A stretch of DNA of 18,474 nucleotides, taken from assembly GCA_036270095.1 (NCBI GenBank), contig DATBDE010000102.1:1-18474 (forward strand). Direction: 5' to 3'. The DNA comes from DATBDE01 sp036270095 (GTDB taxonomy: Bacteria; Actinomycetota; Thermoleophilia; Solirubrobacterales; Solirubrobacteraceae). The notes under the pieces are model-generated. The model was not told the origin of the DNA and did not search any database. It saw only the letters and a list, made by a program, of their open reading frames with translations. Shown here piece after piece: positions 6,887-13,805 of the stretch. How positions within the stretch are numbered: position 1 is the first letter of the stretch; every line of letters begins with the position of its first letter. Made by a program: the position numbers and the translations under genes.

Positions 6887-7375
6887 ATGACCCAGCTCAC
6901 CCACACCACGCTCGATCCCGCCACCGTCCGCGCCGACCAGGGCGAGGCGCGCTGGTGGTTTGACGCGCTCGCCGTGATCAAGGTAACCGGCGCCGAGACC
7001 GGCGGCGCGATGACGATCGTCGAGATGACGTACCCGCCGGACGCCGAGGCGCCGCTGCACGTCCATTACCGAGAGGACGAGGCGTTCTGGATCCTCGAAG
7101 GCAGCGCGACCTTCCTGGTCGGCGAGCAGACCATCGAGGCCGGCCCGGGCGACTACCTGTTCGGGCCCCGCGACATCCCCCACAAGTTCACCGTCGGACC
7201 CGAAGGCTGCCGGATGCTGTTCATCTGCACGCCCGGGGGCAACTTCGAGAACGTCGTCCGCGGCATGAGCGCGCCTGCGCAGGCCCGTACGATCCCGCCG
7301 CCGCCCGGCACGCCGCCCAACCTCGAGCACATCGCGGCTGTCGCGCGTGCCAACGGCTGCGAGCTGCTGATCTAG
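6887..7375 (+). CDS. Single-domain cupin protein
   Basis: The 162-residue protein carries both cupin motifs. Motif 1 is PLHVHYREDEAFWILEG with H58, H60 and E65 as metal ligands, and motif 2 is PGDYLFGPRDIPHKF with H99 as the fourth ligand. A small metal-binding beta barrel of this kind may be a dioxygenase, isomerase or ligand sensor; the reaction is not evident. ATG 6887 was chosen over the upstream in-frame ATG at 6806 because the latter overlaps the divergent LuxR start and adds 27 residues unlike any cupin, and because TAGCGT sits 7 nt upstream. The C-terminal 40 residues contain a proline-rich turn (IPPPPGTPP) and a final helix that may pack on the barrel. It is probably controlled by the neighbouring LuxR regulator (inference from divergence). 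Confidence 0.85.
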   Translation: MTQLTHTTLDPATVRADQGEARWWFDALAVIKVTGAETGGAMTIVEMTYPPDAEAPLHVHYREDEAFWILEGSATFLVGEQTIEAGPGDYLFGPRDIPHKFTVGPEGCRMLFICTPGGNFENVVRGMSAPAQARTIPPPPGTPPNLEHIAAVARANGCELLI

Positions 7376-7411
7376 AGGTGCACGGCCGCATACCGCGGGC
7401 GCCGACCATCA

Positions 7412-7427
7412 GGGCGGGTGCCCGCCG
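7412..7427. terminator. Short GC hairpin between convergent cupin and phosphoesterase genes
   Basis: GGCGGG (7413-7418) and CCCGCC (7421-7426) form an inverted repeat; with a realistic loop the stem is 5 bp closing a GTGC tetraloop. It sits in the 60-bp gap between two converging stop codons, so a bidirectional terminator is plausible. It has no U tract. Confidence 0.35.
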
Positions 7428-7435
7428 GCGGTCGC

Positions 7436-8416
7436 TCACCGGTAGATGGGCAGGGGCTTGACCGTCGTGGCGTGGGCCAGGTGCGGCAGCGAGAAGCTGT
7501 CCTCGAGCGTGCGCAGCAGGGAGTAGTGGTTGTAGGAGCCGGTGCTCACGACGCCGGGCCGGACCTTGGATCCGACGGCCACGAGCAGCGGATTGCCGGG
7601 ATCCAGTGGCTTGTCGGCGCCTTCGTCCCAGGTGATCAGGATGGAGCTGTCCGCGCCGTAGGCCGGAGACGCCTGGATCTTGGGGACCTCACGGCGGAGG
7701 AAGTCATCGAACTGGCGGATGGGGTCCTTGGTGCCGCACGGGTCGTGGCCGTTCTCGCAGTCGTTGGGCACGATGACGTTGAGGTCGCCGACCTTCCCGG
7801 CCGCGAGCGCGGTGTCCATCGCGCTGGTGTCGTCGGGTCCCGTCGTCCCCGTGGCCAGGTTGTGCTCGCGGCAGGTCGCGTTCGGTGCAATCGCCTCGTC
7901 GTATCCGTTTCCGTGCAGGCCGGTGTAGTAGAGCGCCGGGTTGTGGTGGGCGGAGTAGATGTTCTTGGACCACGCGGCGCCGTGGTCGACGATGTCGCAC
8001 GCGTTGGCGGCGCTCTCGTTGAACTCGAACCAGGTCCGCCCCGTGCTCTGGAGCTGCTGGAAGACGTTGCCGATCGTCTGGTGGCAGGTGGTGGGCAGGT
8101 CGTTGTTCGCTTCGCACTTGGTGAACTGGCCCGACGTCATCGCGATGTAGTCGCCGAGCGAACTCGAGTTGGTGAACGAGTGGTAGGTCGTCAGCCACGC
8201 AGCCCGCGGCCTGAGGGTGTCGACGAGGTACGGCGCGTGCGCTGCCGTGATCTGGCTCGCGCTCGTGTTCTCCCCGATGATGAGGAAGGTCTTCGCGGAG
8301 GCTGCCCCGGAGCTGGCGGTCGCCTTCGAGTGGTCGCCGGTCGTGGTCGAGCCACCGCACCCGGCGATCACGCCGCCCGCCCCGAGGACGGCGGCGACCA
8401 CAGCGATCCTTCGCAT
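7436..8416 (-). CDS. Secreted lipoprotein of the phosphoesterase (acid phosphatase/phospholipase C) family
   Basis: The 326-residue precursor starts with MRRIAVVAAVLGAGGVIAGC, a lipoprotein signal peptide with lipobox IAGC (17-20), so C20 would be acylated and the enzyme held on the outside of the membrane. The mature part matches the phosphoesterase family (PF04185-type). Motifs in order: IIGENTSASQI (46-56) with metal-binding E49-N50; SLGDYIAMTSG (86-96), the family's LPNY-(L/I)A-TSG region; NVFQQLQSTGRTWFEFNES (117-134); HNPALYYTG; VPNDCENGHD (216-225); TWDEG (262-266); and NHYSLLRTLED (296-306). Six further cysteines (101, 111, 140, 182, 220, 227) could make three disulfides. The likely job is release of phosphate from extracellular esters. 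TAGTGT lies 7 nt before ATG 8416. Confidence 0.9.
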   Translation of the reverse strand: MRRIAVVAAVLGAGGVIAGCGGSTTTGDHSKATASSGAASAKTFLIIGENTSASQITAAHAPYLVDTLRPRAAWLTTYHSFTNSSSLGDYIAMTSGQFTKCEANNDLPTTCHQTIGNVFQQLQSTGRTWFEFNESAANACDIVDHGAAWSKNIYSAHHNPALYYTGLHGNGYDEAIAPNATCREHNLATGTTGPDDTSAMDTALAAGKVGDLNVIVPNDCENGHDPCGTKDPIRQFDDFLRREVPKIQASPAYGADSSILITWDEGADKPLDPGNPLLVAVGSKVRPGVVSTGSYNHYSLLRTLEDSFSLPHLAHATTVKPLPIYR

Positions 8417-8423
8417 GACGACG

Positions 8424-8429
8424 ACACTA
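8424..8429 (-). promoter_or_regulatory. -10-like TAGTGT before the phosphoesterase gene (leaderless layout)
   Basis: Read on the minus strand, TAGTGT is followed by 7 nt and then the ATG at 8416. No Shine-Dalgarno fits in the gap. The 98-bp region to 8514 is shared with the divergent monooxygenase gene, and I see no clear operator in it. Confidence 0.35.
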
Positions 8430-8514
8430 CGAGCCGCACATGAAGCAATCGTGACTGGCCGGCTACATGCGCGTTAGACCCAAAGCTCCGCCTCGCTGCT
8501 AAACACCAAGCCTC

Positions 8515-8793
8515 ATGATCATCGTCGCCGGCCACCTCCGCGTCGTCGCCGCCGACCGCGACGCGTTCGTGACCCGGTCGGTCGAGGCGGTCCGGCTCGC
8601 CCGCGACGCGCCGGGCTGCCACGACTTCGCCGTGTCCGCCGACCCCGTCGACCCGGAGCGGGTCAACGTCTACGAGCGGTGGGCCGACCTGGCCGCCCTC
8701 CGGGCCTTTCGCGGCGACGGCCCCGGCGACGAGCTCGGCGCGCTCATCGTCAGCGTCGAGGTCGCGGAGTACGAGGTGCGGCCGGGGGCCTGA
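8515..8793 (+). CDS. ABM-domain protein (putative quinol monooxygenase)
   Basis: The 92-residue protein is one ferredoxin-like antibiotic biosynthesis monooxygenase (ABM) domain: first strand IIVAGHLRVVAADRDAF, the segment VEAVRLARDAPGCHDFAVSAD, the family-typical NVYERWADLAALRAF (residues 50-65) and a final strand VEVAEYEV. YgiN-like members oxidise quinols and others act on polyketide aromatics without a metal or flavin; some are heme-degrading, but the heme ligands are not apparent here. It is the first gene of a plus-strand series with the O-methyltransferase 26 bp downstream, which favours an aromatic or quinone substrate. ATG 8515 has no Shine-Dalgarno; TAAACA at 8500-8505 is a weak -10 candidate. 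Confidence 0.8.
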   Translation: MIIVAGHLRVVAADRDAFVTRSVEAVRLARDAPGCHDFAVSADPVDPERVNVYERWADLAALRAFRGDGPGDELGALIVSVEVAEYEVRPGA

Positions 8794-8819
8794 GGAGCTC
8801 CATCACTCGGTCGAGGACT

Positions 8820-9854
8820 ATGCGCGACACTCGACCGATGTCCGAGAGCGACGCGTACACGGTCCCCCGCCTCTACGCGATGGCGGACCTGATCACCCCG
8901 ATGGCGATTCGCGTGGCGGCAACGCTGCGGATCGCCGACCGCATCGACGCCGGCACCCGCACCGCCGCCGGGCTCGCCGAAGAGACGGGCACTGACCCGG
9001 CTGCGCTGCAGCGCGTGCTCGAGCACCTGGTGACCGTCGGCGTGCTCGCCGGCGCCGCGGACGGCTACGCCCTGACCGAGCTCGGCCGCGAGCTGCACGA
9101 CAAGCACCCCGACCACGTGCGCGCGTGGCTCGACATCCGCGGCGCGGTCGGCCGTGGCGACCTGTCGCTGCTGCACCTACTGGAGACCGTGCAGAGCGGA
9201 CAGCCCGCCTACCCGGTGCTGTTCGGACGCGGGTTCTGGGACGACCTCGACGCCGACCCCCAGCTCGCGGCGTCCTTCCACCGGTTGATGAGCGGTCGGC
9301 TCATCGACGCACCCGTGCTCGCACGCGCCTACGACTGGGGCTCGCTCGGCCGGGTGGTCGACGTCGGCGGCGGCGACGGCACGCTGCTGGCCGAGATCCT
9401 CAAGGCCCATCCGGCGCTGACCGGCACGGTCCTCGATCGCCCGTCCGCGGCGGCCGACGCGCAGCGCCGCTTCGAGCGCGACGGCCTGGCCAACCGCGCG
9501 GACGCCGTGGTCGGGAGCTTCTTCGACCCGCTGCCGCCGGGTGACTCCTATCTCCTCTCGGGGGTGGTGCACGACTGGGACGACGAGCACGCCCTCGCCA
9601 TCCTGCACCGCTGCGCGCAGGCCCTCGGCCCGGACGGGCGCGTGCTGGTCCTCGAGAGCCTCAACGAGGCCGACGGCCCGGAGGCCCGGCACACGGACAT
9701 GGATCTGCGCATGCTCGCCTACGTCGCCGGGCGCGAGCGCTCGCTGCGCGAGCTGACCGCGCTTGCCGCCGGCGCCGGCCTCGAGCTGCGCGCGCACTCG
9801 CCCGGCTCGGGCACGCGCTCGATCATCGAGCTCGCCCGCGCTGGGACCGCGTGA
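8820..9854 (+). CDS. SAM-dependent O-methyltransferase (acetylserotonin/COMT-like)
   Basis: The 344-residue protein (from ATG 8820) has the two-part layout of class I small-molecule O-methyltransferases. An N-terminal winged-helix dimerisation domain, residues 15-95 (PMAIRVAATLRIADRID, TDPAALQRVLEHLVTVGVL), precedes a Rossmann domain. The SAM loop is VVDVGGGDGTLL (179-190). The acidic VLDRP (204-208), GSFFDPLPPG (232-241) and HDWDDEHA (251-258) are family hallmarks; H251 aligns with the catalytic base of plant enzymes, though several bacterial homologues work by proximity. Typical substrates are phenols of polyketides or quinones. The start is ambiguous: ATG 8820 has a close GAGG, while ATG 8838 lacks one. 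The stop overlaps the promoter box of the DoxX gene. Confidence 0.87.
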   Translation: MRDTRPMSESDAYTVPRLYAMADLITPMAIRVAATLRIADRIDAGTRTAAGLAEETGTDPAALQRVLEHLVTVGVLAGAADGYALTELGRELHDKHPDHVRAWLDIRGAVGRGDLSLLHLLETVQSGQPAYPVLFGRGFWDDLDADPQLAASFHRLMSGRLIDAPVLARAYDWGSLGRVVDVGGGDGTLLAEILKAHPALTGTVLDRPSAAADAQRRFERDGLANRADAVVGSFFDPLPPGDSYLLSGVVHDWDDEHALAILHRCAQALGPDGRVLVLESLNEADGPEARHTDMDLRMLAYVAGRERSLRELTALAAGAGLELRAHSPGSGTRSIIELARAGTA

Positions 9855-9860
9855 TACTTT
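9852..9860 (+). promoter_or_regulatory. Extended -10 promoter of the DoxX gene
   Basis: TGATACTTT combines an extended-10 TG (9852-9853) with the hexamer TACTTT (9855-9860). It overlaps the stop codon of the preceding methyltransferase gene. Transcription would begin near 9867, giving a leader of about 32 nt that carries AGGAG at 9887-9891. No good -35 is visible, as expected for an extended -10. It could give the downstream genes a second, internal promoter. Confidence 0.4.
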
Positions 9861-9898
9861 GCTGCGTGCGCAAACAACAAGTCGTCAGGAGTGCACGG

Positions 9899-10459
9899 AT
9901 GAAGCTCGGATTTGCGGTACTGCGGGTGATCGTGGGTGGGCTGTTCATGGGCCACGGCCTGCAGAAGCTGATCGGCGCCTTCGGAGGCTACGGGCTCGAG
10001 GGCACCGCGAAGGGCTTCGAGTCCCTGGGCCTGCGCCCGGGGAAGGCCAACGCCGTCGTGGCCGGTGCCGCCGAGACCGGCGGCGGGGCCTTGCTGGCCG
10101 CCGGCGCGGCCACGCCGCTGGGCGCCACCGCGTTGACCGCCACCATGGCCACGGCGATCAGGACCGTCCACGCGCCCAACGGCCCGTGGTCCTCGAACGG
10201 GGGCTACGAGTACAACCTCGTCCTCATGGCCATCGTCTTCGCCCTCACCGACGCCGGGCCCGGCCACTGGTCGGTCGACGCGGCGCTTGGCCGCCCGCGC
10301 TGGAAGGCGGGCTGGGCGCTGGCGCAGCTCGGGGCCGGCCTGGCCGGGTCGGCCGCCGCCATCGCGTTCGGCAAGCGCCAGGCCCCGGCGGAGCAGCCCG
10401 CCGAGGCGTCCGCCGCGCCCGCAGACGCTCCGGCCGAGCAGTCCACCGCACCCGCCTAG
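9899..10459 (+). CDS. DoxX family membrane protein
   Basis: The 186-residue protein begins with the DoxX signature: a first helix LGFAVLRVIVGGLFMGHGLQKL, then a loop with FGGYGLEGTAKGFESLGL, and a second helix starting GKANAVVAGAAETGGGALL with the family's conserved (A/E)xxGG turn. Two more helices follow (AIVFALTDAGPG region and WALAQLGAGLAGSAAAIAF), then an Ala/Pro-rich acidic tail of about 28 residues. DoxX proteins are four-helix membrane proteins linked to quinone-dependent oxidation and, in actinobacteria, to oxidative-stress resistance. ATG 9899 was chosen because AGGAG lies 7 nt upstream; the in-frame start at 9851 overlaps the previous stop. Its place between a quinol-monooxygenase-like gene and exporters fits a quinone or aromatic stress role (inference). 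Confidence 0.85.
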   Translation: MKLGFAVLRVIVGGLFMGHGLQKLIGAFGGYGLEGTAKGFESLGLRPGKANAVVAGAAETGGGALLAAGAATPLGATALTATMATAIRTVHAPNGPWSSNGGYEYNLVLMAIVFALTDAGPGHWSVDAALGRPRWKAGWALAQLGAGLAGSAAAIAFGKRQAPAEQPAEASAAPADAPAEQSTAPA

Positions 10460-10477
10460 GCCGGTTCGGGGCGCGGC

Positions 10478-10483
10478 TACGCT
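10478..10483 (+). promoter_or_regulatory. -10-like TACGCT before the MFS gene (leaderless layout)
   Basis: TACGCT ends 6 nt before the GTG at 10490 and no Shine-Dalgarno is present. The same hexamer occurs twice before the SRPBCC gene. Confidence 0.4.
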
Positions 10484-10489
10484 GACTTC

Positions 10490-11938
10490 GTGAGCCTCGC
10501 CGCGACGCGCAAACCCGCCCACGACCAGCGGGTGCACCCGACGCTCATTCTGGCCGTGCTCTCGCTGGCCGGCCTGTCCTACGCGGTGCTCAGCTCGGCG
10601 GTGATCCCGGCCCTGCCGTCGTTCCAGCACGACCTGCACGCCAGCGAGACCGGCGTGACCTGGCTGCTGACCGGCTTCCTGCTCTCGGCGTCGGTGGGCA
10701 CGGCGATCATCGGCCGCCTCGGCGACATGTACGGCAAGGAGCGGCTGCTGCTGTGGACGCTGCTCGTGCTCAGCTTCGGCACGCTGCTCGCCGCGGTCTC
10801 GCAGTCGCTGGGCATGCTCATCGTCGCCCGGGTCATCCAGGGCGTGGCCGGCGGCATCTTCCCGCTCGCCTTCGCGATCGTGCGCGACGAGTTCCCGCGC
10901 GAGAAGGTGCCCGGCAGCATCGGGCTCATGTCCTCGATCCTCGGGGTCGGCGCCGGCGCCGGGCTCGTGGTCGGCGCGCTGATCGAGGAGCACCTGGGCT
11001 GGCACTGGCTGTTCTGGATCCCGCTCGTGATCACGCTGGCCGGCGCGTTCGCCACCTGGAAGTACATCCCCGAGTCGCCGGTGCGTACGCCCGGCCGGGT
11101 CAACTGGCTGGCCGCCGCCCTCATGACCGTGGGCATCTGCGCGATCCTCATCGGCATCGCGCAGACCGGGGTCTGGGGCTGGGGCGGCACGCCCACGCTG
11201 GCGCTGTTCGCGGTCGGCGCCGTGTTCTGCGTGGCCTGGGTCATGGTCGAGCTGCGCAGCCGCGAGCCGCTGGTCGACATGACGATGATGCGCCTGCGCG
11301 GCGTGTGGACCACGAACCTGGCGGCGTTCCTGCTCGGCGCCGGCCTGTACGCGTCGTTCATCGTCTTCCCGCAGTTCGCCCAGCTGCCCAAGAGCACCGG
11401 GTTCGGCTTCGGCGCCTCGGTGGTGATCTCGAGCCTGTACCTCCTCCCCGCCGCGCTGACCATGGGCCTGGTCGGCAGCGCGGCCGGGCGCATCGCCGGC
11501 CGCTACGGCTCCAAGGCCGCGCTCGTGGCCGGCACCGCGATCACCGCCGTGGCGTTCGCGTTCGCGGTCGTCGCCCACGACGACCCGTGGCAGATGCTGG
11601 TGACCGCGACCCTGCTCGGGGTCGGGATCGGCCTGGCCTTCGCCGCGCTGGGCAACCTGATCGTGCAGGCGGTGCCCCCGAGCCAGACCGGCGTCGCCAC
11701 CGGCATGAACACGGTCATGCGGACGCTCGGCGGCGCCTTCGGCGGCCAGCTCTCGGCCACGTTCATCGCCGACCACACGGCCCACGGCCTGCCCACCGTC
11801 ACGGGCTTCACCGAGACCTACGTCATGGCCACCTTCTTCTTGGTGCTGTGCGTGGGCGCGGGCCTACTCGTGCCGCGCATGACGGCGCAGCCCGCCGGCC
11901 CGTCCCCCACCGCCGGGCTCGCCACGGAGGCGCCATGA
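10490..11938 (+). CDS. MFS drug exporter, DHA2 (EmrB/QacA-like) family, 14 TM
   Basis: The 482-residue protein contains 14 hydrophobic segments, the number expected for the DHA2 drug:proton antiporters. The loop after helix 2 has the MFS motif A form GRLGDMYGKERLLL (75-88). Helix 4 starts with ARVIQGVAGGIFPLA (about 112-126), the motif B region with its conserved Arg. Helix 5 has the glycine-rich antiporter motif C (GVGAGAGLVVGALI). The tail is Pro/Ala-rich. Export of toxic organic compounds driven by protons is the family role; the substrate is unknown. GTG 10490 follows a TACGCT box by 6 nt. The tetR gene starts 77 bp downstream and a second MFS gene follows that, so this exporter is probably controlled by the same repressor, although the operator seen lies after it. 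Confidence 0.88.
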   Translation: MSLAATRKPAHDQRVHPTLILAVLSLAGLSYAVLSSAVIPALPSFQHDLHASETGVTWLLTGFLLSASVGTAIIGRLGDMYGKERLLLWTLLVLSFGTLLAAVSQSLGMLIVARVIQGVAGGIFPLAFAIVRDEFPREKVPGSIGLMSSILGVGAGAGLVVGALIEEHLGWHWLFWIPLVITLAGAFATWKYIPESPVRTPGRVNWLAAALMTVGICAILIGIAQTGVWGWGGTPTLALFAVGAVFCVAWVMVELRSREPLVDMTMMRLRGVWTTNLAAFLLGAGLYASFIVFPQFAQLPKSTGFGFGASVVISSLYLLPAALTMGLVGSAAGRIAGRYGSKAALVAGTAITAVAFAFAVVAHDDPWQMLVTATLLGVGIGLAFAALGNLIVQAVPPSQTGVATGMNTVMRTLGGAFGGQLSATFIADHTAHGLPTVTGFTETYVMATFFLVLCVGAGLLVPRMTAQPAGPSPTAGLATEAP

Positions 11939-11997
11939 ACCTCCCCAGGATCGTCGGCCGCGACGGCGACTGACGCAGTACCAAGCTGTCCCGCTTG

Positions 11998-12015
11998 TGT
12001 TACTTTGATGTAACA
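11998..12015. promoter_or_regulatory. TetR-type operator palindrome abutting the tetR start
   Basis: TGTTAC (11998-12003) and GTAACA (12010-12015) are perfect 6-bp arms around the 6-bp spacer TTTGAT. The palindrome ends exactly one base before the GTG at 12016. The spacer TTTGAT doubles as a plausible -10 box 6 nt before that start. A repressor bound here would cover the -10 and the transcription start, the classic autorepression geometry of TetR regulators. Confidence 0.65.
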
Positions 12016-12582
12016 GTGGCGACGACGGACGACCAGGTCATCGACGGCGCGCGGCGCGCGCTCGAGCAGCACGGCTGGCGCGGCGTGACGCTCGAGCGCA
12101 TCGCCACCGAGGCCGGGGTCTCGCGCATGACCCTGCACCGCCGCGGGGTCAGCCGCGACGGCATCCTGGCCGAGCTCGGCCGCGAGCTCGAGGAGGAGTA
12201 CCGGGCCGCGCTGTGGCCGGCGCTGACCGCGCCGGGCAGCGCCCGCGACCGGCTCGAGCTCGCCCTCGACGCCCTGTGCGACATCTGCGACGACAACATC
12301 GAGCTCATCGCCGCGCTCGGCGACGGCCCGCGCGACGCGATCTTCCACGAACCCGGCGAGGACGTCCTGACCAAGGCGGTGTTCACCGAGCCGGTCGAGC
12401 GCATCCTGCGCGACGGCGCCGCCGACGGGACCCTGCGCGCGGACGACCCGCGCGAGAGCGCCACCGTCCTCTACAACCTCGTCTCCCACACCTACCGGCA
12501 CCTGCGCCGCGACCACGGCTGGAGCCCGCAGCGCGCCCGCGCCGGCCTGCTCGCGATCGCCCTGGACGGGGTCAGCGCGTGA
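12016..12582 (+). CDS. TetR family transcriptional regulator
   Basis: The 188-residue protein has an N-terminal TetR helix-turn-helix (about residues 8-52): GARRALEQHGWRGVTLERIATEAGVSRMTLHRRGVSRDGILAEL. This follows the family form except that the usual YxHF after the recognition helix is HRRGVS. The helical ligand domain (55-188) matches no characterised subfamily I can name. I chose GTG 12016 rather than TTG 11995, because 11995 would make the operator palindrome coding and because the GTG follows it directly. Its TGA overlaps the GTG of the next MFS gene by 4 bp (GTGA), so the two are translationally coupled. It probably represses itself and that exporter, and perhaps the upstream DHA2 exporter. 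Confidence 0.85.
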   Translation: MATTDDQVIDGARRALEQHGWRGVTLERIATEAGVSRMTLHRRGVSRDGILAELGRELEEEYRAALWPALTAPGSARDRLELALDALCDICDDNIELIAALGDGPRDAIFHEPGEDVLTKAVFTEPVERILRDGAADGTLRADDPRESATVLYNLVSHTYRHLRRDHGWSPQRARAGLLAIALDGVSA

Positions 12583-13805
12583 CCGCGGCGGTCAAGGAGC
12601 TCGACCGGCGTTCGCTGGGCGTCCTCTCGGGCGGCCACTGCTCGGTCGACCTGTGCCAGGGCGCGGTCCCCGCGCTGCTGCCGTTCCTCATCGCCGACCG
12701 CCACTACTCCTACGCCGCGGCCGGGGTGCTCGTGCTGGCAGCGACGATCGGGTCCTCGCTGGTCCAGCCGCTGTTCGGCGCGCTCTCGGACCGGCTCACC
12801 CTGCCCTGGCTCATGCCCGTGGGCCCGTTCGTCGCCGGGACCGGCGTCGCGCTGATCGGCGTCATGCCCACGTTCGCGCTCACGCTGATCGTCACCCTGG
12901 TCAGCGGGCTCGGCGTGGCCGCTTTCCACCCCGAGGGCGCGCGCTACGCCAACTACGCGTCCGGCGAGAAGCGCGGCACCGGCATGAGCCTGTTCTCCGT
13001 CGGCGGCAACGTCGGCTTCGCGCTCGGCCCGATCCTGGTCACCCCCGCCGTGCTCCTGCTCGGCCTGCACGGCTCGCTGCTGCTGGTCATCCCCCCGGCC
13101 ATCGCCGGGACCGTGCTGGCCATCGAGCTCGCCCACCTCAACCGGCGCCGGCGCGCCGCCACCGAGGCCGCTGCCGAGCAGGCGCGCGACCACGAGGCAG
13201 CCCCCGTCGACCGCTGGGGACCGTTCACCCGCCTGGGCGGCGTGATCGCCCTGCGCTCGTGCGTGTACTTCGGCCTGCAGACCTTCGTGCCGTTGTGGTT
13301 CGTGCACCAGCTCGGCGCCACCAAGGCGCTGGGCAACGCGGCGCTGACCGCGATGCTCGTGGCCGGCGCCGCGGGCACGCTCCTCGGCGGCCGGCTGGTG
13401 GACCGGATCGGGCGCCGGCCGGTGCTGCTGGGCTCGGTCGTGCTGCAGCTGCCGCTGCTCGTCCTGCTCGTGCTCGTCGGCACCGGGCCCGCGGTCGGGC
13501 TGCTCGCGCTCATCGGCTTCGTGACCATCGCGACGTTCAGCGTCACCGTGGTCATGGGCCAGGAGTACCTACCCCGGCGCCTGGGCATCGCCTCCGGCGT
13601 GACCCTGGGCCTGGGCATCGGCCTGGGCGGCGTGGGCGCGACGCTGCTGGGCATCCTGGCCGACTCCGCCGGCCTGCCCGCGGTCATGTGGACGATCGCC
13701 GTCCTGCCCATCCCGGCCATCCTCCTGACCCTCACGCTGCCCCGCGAGGGCGCGCGGCGCGGCCGCTTCCGCCTGCGCCCGGCCCGCGCGGGTGCGGGCG
13801 CCTAA
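12579..13805 (+). CDS. MFS transporter, fosmidomycin-resistance-protein-like, 12 TM
   Basis: The 408-residue protein starts with VLSGGHCSVDLCQGAVPALLPFL (about residues 15-37), a close match in form to the first helix of Fsr-type exporters (H-x-x-D-x-x-x-GA-x-PALLP). The motif A loop is GALSDRLTLPWLM, and GLGVAAFHPEGARYA is the second Fsr hallmark (AxFHPxG). About 12 hydrophobic helices are seen, split by a charged loop (RRRRAATEAAAEQARDHEAAP). A second motif A-like loop follows helix 8 (GGRLVDRIGRRPVLL). The family exports fosmidomycin and other small compounds by proton antiport; the substrate here is unknown. GTG 12579 overlaps the tetR stop (GTGA) and gives the full first helix; the frame stays open upstream only under tetR. 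Its TAA overlaps the convergent regulator's stop. Confidence 0.88.
   Translation: MTAAVKELDRRSLGVLSGGHCSVDLCQGAVPALLPFLIADRHYSYAAAGVLVLAATIGSSLVQPLFGALSDRLTLPWLMPVGPFVAGTGVALIGVMPTFALTLIVTLVSGLGVAAFHPEGARYANYASGEKRGTGMSLFSVGGNVGFALGPILVTPAVLLLGLHGSLLLVIPPAIAGTVLAIELAHLNRRRRAATEAAAEQARDHEAAPVDRWGPFTRLGGVIALRSCVYFGLQTFVPLWFVHQLGATKALGNAALTAMLVAGAAGTLLGGRLVDRIGRRPVLLGSVVLQLPLLVLLVLVGTGPAVGLLALIGFVTIATFSVTVVMGQEYLPRRLGIASGVTLGLGIGLGGVGATLLGILADSAGLPAVMWTIAVLPIPAILLTLTLPREGARRGRFRLRPARAGAGA

Noticed and set aside
9719..11785. 688-codon minus-strand open frame opposite DoxX and MFS genes
   Set aside because: The composition is His/Arg/Glu/Gly-rich low-complexity text and it is antisense to well-recognised proteins.
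11935..11973. 12-codon ORF (MNLPRIVGRDGD) with ATGA overlap to the DHA2 exporter stop
   Set aside because: It is very short, has no recognisable feature, and an ATGA at a stop is common by chance in this sequence.
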